From an uncultured Alphaproteobacteria bacterium (lineage in GTDB: Bacteria; Pseudomonadota; Alphaproteobacteria; HIMB59): DNA of 64,000 nucleotides. Positions within the stretch are counted from its first letter, which is position 1; each line of letters starts with the position of its first letter. The notes beneath the pieces were generated by a model that saw nothing but the letters and a program-made list of their open reading frames with translations, was not told where the DNA came from and ran no database searches. The stretch lies in NCBI GenBank assembly GCA_902557145.1, contig CACDYZ010000006.1, forward strand, positions 1-64,000, in the 5' to 3' direction. Shown here piece by piece: positions 60,193 through 64,000 of this stretch. The position numbers were made by a program, and so were the translations under genes.

Positions 60193-61512
60193 TTATAATA
60201 AAGGTGACCAAGCTGGGTCGCTTCCATCTCTTGGAGTGGGAATGACCCTTTCATTATATCCAGTTATGTCTATAAAATGTATAGTTACTTCTCCGCCTGT
60301 TCCATCAAGATTTGACCTTTTTTGTCTGTGAAATATTAAATACCTGCCATTTGGAGACCATGCTGGAGACTCTAGAGAAAAGTCCCTGACTATTACTCTT
60401 TCATTATTTCCATTTGTATCCATGACTCCAATATGAAAATTACCCTGGGTTAGCTTAGTAAAAGCTATCAAGTCACCCCTTGGGGACCATACTGGATTCC
60501 CATAAACACCTCTACCTTTTGAAATTCTTTTAATATTATCTCCGTTCTTATCCATAATAAATAATTGGGGACTCCCTCCACGATCAGAGTTAAAAACAAT
60601 TTTTTCTCCATTAGGAGAAAAAGATGGAGATGTGTCAATTCCAGAGTCATTTGTCAATCTTAAGCGAGATCGAGTGTTTAAATCCATTAAATAGATCTCA
60701 GAATTTGCTGCATTATTAGGATCTGAAAAAGACATCACTACACTTTGACTATCTGGTGAAAATCTTGGTGCAAAAGTCATTCCAGGAAAGTCTCCAACAA
60801 TTTCCCTTTCACCAGTTTTAAGATTGTAAATATAAACTCTTGGAAGATTATTTTTGTACTCCATGTAGGTTACTATTTGATTATTTGGTGCAAAACGAGG
60901 AGTTAAAACTAAATTTTTTCCGTCTGTTAAAAATTGATGACTATCCAAATGTCCATCTTGATCCATGATTGCTAATCTTTTTACTCTTTGATCTAGTGGA
61001 CCAATTTCTGAAACATAAACAATTCTTGTATCAAAATAACCAGTCTCGCCTGTTATTCTTTCGTAAACGATGTCACTTACAGTATGACCTACTCTTCTTA
61101 TCAAATTTTCATCAGGTATTGTAAGTTGTAATTTTTCTATCTCTTTTGCGTTAAAGACATCATAAAGCCTCATTCGTAGTCTAATCCCTTTATCAGTTTT
61201 ACTGACATCTGCGCTTAATAGAAACTGTGCTTTGATTAATTTCCAGTCTTCAAAACGTGGGACTTTTTCAACTAAATTATCAGATTGAATATAAAGATCT
61301 TCATTGACTGTGTAAAAAAGACCTGAATTTGTGAGATTATTGTTAATGATTTGCCTTAGCGTGTTCCCATATCTAGCAGTGTCTGAGTCTGCACCAAATA
61401 TCTGAGTTATAGCTATGGGAGTGGGTTCAACTTTTCCTTGTGCAATTGTTACCTCTAAAGCAGCGTTTGCGTTTAGTGAAAAAAACAAAATTAATAGGAT
61501 TTTTTTAATCAT
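60193..61512 (-). CDS. tolB: Tol-Pal periplasmic protein TolB
   Basis: The 439-residue protein has a signal peptide (MIKKILLILFFSLNANAALE), an N-terminal TolB domain and a six-blade propeller with repeats such as PRFSPDSQSVVMSFSDP, PSFSPNGEKIVFNSDRGG, PVWSPRGDLIAFTK and PAWSPNGRYLIFHRQ. It links Pal with TolA. The gap to pal is 123 bases, the largest in this operon, and may hold an internal promoter for pal. Confidence 0.97.
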   Translation of the reverse strand: MIKKILLILFFSLNANAALEVTIAQGKVEPTPIAITQIFGADSDTARYGNTLRQIINNNLTNSGLFYTVNEDLYIQSDNLVEKVPRFEDWKLIKAQFLLSADVSKTDKGIRLRMRLYDVFNAKEIEKLQLTIPDENLIRRVGHTVSDIVYERITGETGYFDTRIVYVSEIGPLDQRVKRLAIMDQDGHLDSHQFLTDGKNLVLTPRFAPNNQIVTYMEYKNNLPRVYIYNLKTGEREIVGDFPGMTFAPRFSPDSQSVVMSFSDPNNAANSEIYLMDLNTRSRLRLTNDSGIDTSPSFSPNGEKIVFNSDRGGSPQLFIMDKNGDNIKRISKGRGVYGNPVWSPRGDLIAFTKLTQGNFHIGVMDTNGNNERVIVRDFSLESPAWSPNGRYLIFHRQKRSNLDGTGGEVTIHFIDITGYNERVIPTPRDGSDPAWSPLL

Positions 61513-61557
61513 AAGAATATTTCTGATAGATTGTGCAATTTATATCTTAAATTTTTA

Positions 61558-62562
61558 TTAATCAAACATCCAGCTGAAATCAAAAGTAAAATTAATTTCT
61601 TTCCACTGTTCATATTTATCTTTAGGTAATAAAAGAGGGCTACAATCTGGATTATTCACTGCTCTCATTGCAGCTTCAGCAGCAGTTCTAAATGATGGAT
61701 CATTCAATTTTTCTTTATTGACTACTTTAGAACTTTTTACTGTTCGATCAGGGTTAACTTCAATGTAAATGACAGGTTTTATTTCTTTTAAATTAGCAAC
61801 ACCAACATTAAGATTTAAACAGCCATGTAATTGTTGCCTTAATAAATCAATTTCTGAAATAGTCATCGTTGGTCCAACTTTTTCTGTGAAAACTTCCTCT
61901 TGTTTGACTTCAGATGCTTCTTGTTCTTTTTTGAATTCTTTGTTCTGATTTTCTAAGTCTTTAAGAACAGTACTAACATTGAAAGTTTTCTTTACAGGCT
62001 TTTTCTTTACAACAATCTCAATATCTTTTTTGGGTTCTAGTATTTCTTTAGGTTCAGGTTTTTGTTTTAATTTAATCTCAAAATCATTTTCAATTGGCGG
62101 TGGTGTCTCCTCTTCTGGCTTTTTAATTTCAGGTTTTACTTTCTCATCAATTATAAATTCATTTGTTTTGTCTGCAGAGTTATCAATCAATACTTCTTCA
62201 TTAGTGTCCTGAATTATTTGATCAATTGGTTCTTGTGAAGTTATTTCTTTTAATTCTGGTTCAATAGCCTTAGTTTCATTCTGCTTTGGAGACTCTTCTT
62301 GAAATGTTGGGACAATTTCATTTATCTCCTCAACAAATTCAGGTGCAGCTGTCTCTTCTTCAATAATGAACATTTCGATAGGTAAAATCATTGGAATATC
62401 GCTGATTTTTTTTTCAAAAGTAAAATTTATCATCGGTATCAAAATTAAAAGATGTAATAGAAAAGAAAATATTTGGAAATAAAAATCACTTTTTTTATAA
62501 CTAAAATTTTCGATGAATAAGACTAAATTTCTGAAAGGGTTAAATAGTGTAATAGTAGACAA
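61558..62562 (-). CDS. tolA: Tol-Pal inner-membrane protein TolA
   Basis: The 334-residue protein has one N-terminal helix (FQIFSFLLHLLILIPMINF), a long Glu/Lys/Pro-rich linker at about 70-230, and a C-terminal TonB-like domain with LRQQLHGCLNLNVGV near 240 and VYIEVNPDRTVKSSKVVN. It spans the periplasm to pull on TolB-Pal using TolQR energy. The start is TTG directly after the tolR stop; the next in-frame ATG falls inside the helix. Confidence 0.9.
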   Translation of the reverse strand: MSTITLFNPFRNLVLFIENFSYKKSDFYFQIFSFLLHLLILIPMINFTFEKKISDIPMILPIEMFIIEEETAAPEFVEEINEIVPTFQEESPKQNETKAIEPELKEITSQEPIDQIIQDTNEEVLIDNSADKTNEFIIDEKVKPEIKKPEEETPPPIENDFEIKLKQKPEPKEILEPKKDIEIVVKKKPVKKTFNVSTVLKDLENQNKEFKKEQEASEVKQEEVFTEKVGPTMTISEIDLLRQQLHGCLNLNVGVANLKEIKPVIYIEVNPDRTVKSSKVVNKEKLNDPSFRTAAEAAMRAVNNPDCSPLLLPKDKYEQWKEINFTFDFSWMFD

Positions 62563-62958
62563 CTAACTTGGTTTTTTCGTAACGAGAGCAATTTTTAAAA
62601 AACCTGATGTATTCAGAGCACCAAGAACCTTCATCACTTCTCCATAATTAATTGTGGTATCAGCTCTTAAAAAAATTCTTATATCAGTGTTAGAGCCAGC
62701 GATAGTTTTCACTTTTAGTATTAACTCTTCAAAAGGTATTAGTTCCTCACCTAAATAAATATCATTATTTTCATTAATTGAAATTTCTAGAGGCTCCTTT
62801 TGTGAATCTAAAGAATTAGCCTCAACTTTTGGTAAGTTTACAGGAACCCCCACTGTAAGAAGAGGGGCGGTAACCATAAATACAATTAATAAAACCAACA
62901 TCACATCAACCATAGGGGTGACATTTATACTTGAAACAGGTCGATGTTTTTTTCTCAT
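62563..62958 (-). CDS. tolR: Tol-Pal biopolymer transport protein TolR
   Basis: The 131-residue ExbD/TolR protein has the single helix with its essential Asp in INVTPMVDVMLVLLIVFMVT near residue 10-30 and a periplasmic domain with IFLRADTTINYGEVMKVL. It forms the proton channel with TolQ. The neighbouring genes are close on both sides. Confidence 0.96.
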   Translation of the reverse strand: MRKKHRPVSSINVTPMVDVMLVLLIVFMVTAPLLTVGVPVNLPKVEANSLDSQKEPLEISINENNDIYLGEELIPFEELILKVKTIAGSNTDIRIFLRADTTINYGEVMKVLGALNTSGFLKIALVTKKPS

Positions 62959-62962
62959 ATCC

Positions 62963-63661
62963 TTATTTGACTTGGCGTGAAATTATATTTACTAAATCCT
63001 TTCCAAAACTTTCAGCTTCTGACAAATAGTTATCAATTTTTGACGTTATCAGGTTGTAGTAGGCAGTTGAAGGAATAGCCACAAAAAGACCTAAAGCAGT
63101 CACAAATAAAGCTTCTGCAATACCTGGTGCTACTACTGCAAGGTTAGTATTTTGAGCAATTGCTATTGCTTGAAAACTATTCATGATTCCCCAAACTGTT
63201 CCAAATAAACCTATAAAAGGTGCTACAGATCCAGAAGAAGCCAAAAATGACAGCCCCTTATTTAAATTTGTATCCTCAATAGCAATACTTAAATCAAGAG
63301 ATGTGTAAAGTCTTTGAATAAAAGCAGAGTCGACTTTATTTTTTTGCATTCGAGATTTTTCATACTCATTCATAATATTTCTAAAAATATTTGAAAAGCT
63401 TTCTTGATCGAAATCATCAATTTGTTGGTAAAGCTCATCCAAAGAGACACCAGACCAAAAATGATTTTCAAATTTTTTGGATATTTTCTTAATTTTATTT
63501 ATTAGGAGAATTTTTTGAATAATTGTCTTCCAAGATTGAATTGAAAAAATAACTAACAATATAATTACAAATTTTACGACCCAATCAGATTTGAGAAACA
63601 TTCCCATCATTGAGAAATCTACAGAACCCTCAAGGGCGGCTAAGTTAACTACTTCTTCCAT
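62963..63661 (-). CDS. tolQ: Tol-Pal biopolymer transport protein TolQ
   Basis: The 232-residue ExbB/TolQ protein has three helices; the conserved segment SGSVAPFIGLFGTVWGIMNSFQ near 143-165 and GIAEALFVTALGLFVAIPSTAYYN near 183 are diagnostic. With TolR it converts proton flow into TolA movement. It starts three bases after the nuclease-like gene, at the place where ybgC commonly sits. Confidence 0.97.
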   Translation of the reverse strand: MEEVVNLAALEGSVDFSMMGMFLKSDWVVKFVIILLVIFSIQSWKTIIQKILLINKIKKISKKFENHFWSGVSLDELYQQIDDFDQESFSNIFRNIMNEYEKSRMQKNKVDSAFIQRLYTSLDLSIAIEDTNLNKGLSFLASSGSVAPFIGLFGTVWGIMNSFQAIAIAQNTNLAVVAPGIAEALFVTALGLFVAIPSTAYYNLITSKIDNYLSEAESFGKDLVNIISRQVK

Positions 63662-63664
63662 AAA

Positions 63665-63991
63665 TTATTCTTCTTCAATTATTTTTTTGTTTTTCAGCTC
63701 TTTGGAAACCTTATCAAAATCATCTGAATGTACCATTATCCAAAAACCAGGTCTATTTTTTTCACATAATGCAATAACTGGGGTTTTTTTTTCCTTATCA
63801 GCAAAAAATTTTGTATCATCCCATAATTTAATTGCTGAATGCTTGGCTCTTAACTTACACTCTATAAATAAATTATCATGAATTACGTCTGCATGAGTAA
63901 CTTTTGAATTAATCCCGCTTAGAGCGTTTCTCAAACCCCCAAAAAACTTTGCAACAAGTCTCTCTCTATTCTTCCATGCTTTATCAGGCAT
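63665..63991 (-). CDS. small PD-(D/E)xK nuclease-like protein upstream of tolQ
   Basis: The 108-residue protein has a nuclease-like core: Glu10 in WKNRERLVAKFFGG, then SGINSKVTHADVIHD with Asp35, and LFIECKLR with Glu44 and Lys46 in ExK spacing. This layout resembles small restriction-endonuclease-fold proteins often found in phages and plasmids, where a conserved S-G-x-N-S...D pattern precedes the ExK strand. The function is unknown; it could cut DNA or be domesticated. It is the gene before tolQ with a three-base gap. The frame stays open to the window edge, so a longer N terminus is possible. Confidence 0.7.
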   Translation of the reverse strand: MPDKAWKNRERLVAKFFGGLRNALSGINSKVTHADVIHDNLFIECKLRAKHSAIKLWDDTKFFADKEKKTPVIALCEKNRPGFWIMVHSDDFDKVSKELKNKKIIEEE

Positions 63992-64000
63992 TAGTAACCT

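Overview
The window is a contiguous piece of a very AT-rich, tightly packed alphaproteobacterial chromosome. Alphaproteobacterial signs are the 16S-tRNA-Ile-tRNA-Ala-23S-5S order, an initiator tRNA beside the rRNA operon, small PurL with separate PurS and PurQ, class II DAHP synthase, rpoH behind an RluA-family gene, and a partial dcw cluster ending in ftsZ-lpxC. Extreme compaction (most genes overlap or nearly touch), AT bias and the absence of any DNA-binding transcription regulator other than RpoH suggest a streamlined marine lineage of the SAR11 or HIMB59/AEGEAN-169 kind. That placement is inference; a 16S search would settle it.

Layout. 1-116: possible start of an unrecognised minus-strand gene. 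187-5446: minus-strand rRNA operon with Ile and Ala tRNAs, its promoter and boxA, both rRNA processing stems, and upstream fMet and Met tRNAs. 5484-6227: CinA-like domain protein. 6230-13346: plus-strand operon sfsA-map-purB-purC-purS-purQ-purL-bolA-grxD. 13378-26357: minus-strand operon glmU-glmS-orphan-DAHP synthase-NAPRT-gltX-cysS-cimA-trmJ-rpsD-TPR protein, ended by a terminator. 26423-28624: tsaC and a frameshifted GlcD-like flavoprotein gene.

28610-39869 is an amine-nitrogen region: a PuuB-like oxidase, PuuA-like ligase, PotFGHI-type polyamine transporter, AguB and AguA (agmatine to putrescine), then a saccharopine-pathway pair for lysine breakdown (SDH and LKR) and a LysE/RhtB exporter. 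39874-41914: gpmA and fumC. 41911-50604: the distal dcw cluster in the order small membrane protein-murG-murC-murB-ddl-ftsQ-ftsA-ftsZ-lpxC. 50612-52251: RluA-family gene and rpoH. 52253-63991: minus-strand run of PD-(D/E)xK-like small protein-tolQ-tolR-tolA-tolB-pal-cpoB-tilS-ftsH-glmM-hisZ-purA.

The main points for a second look are the small nuclease-like gene at the head of the tol-pal operon; the clustered agmatine/putrescine and lysine catabolic genes without a regulator; a G7 frameshift; two perfect intercistronic hairpins behind genes for abundant exported proteins; an FtsA with a degraded phosphate-2 motif; frequent TTG starts overlapping upstream stops; and a 423-residue orphan protein. 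I found no CRISPR array, insertion sequence, prophage or defence island.
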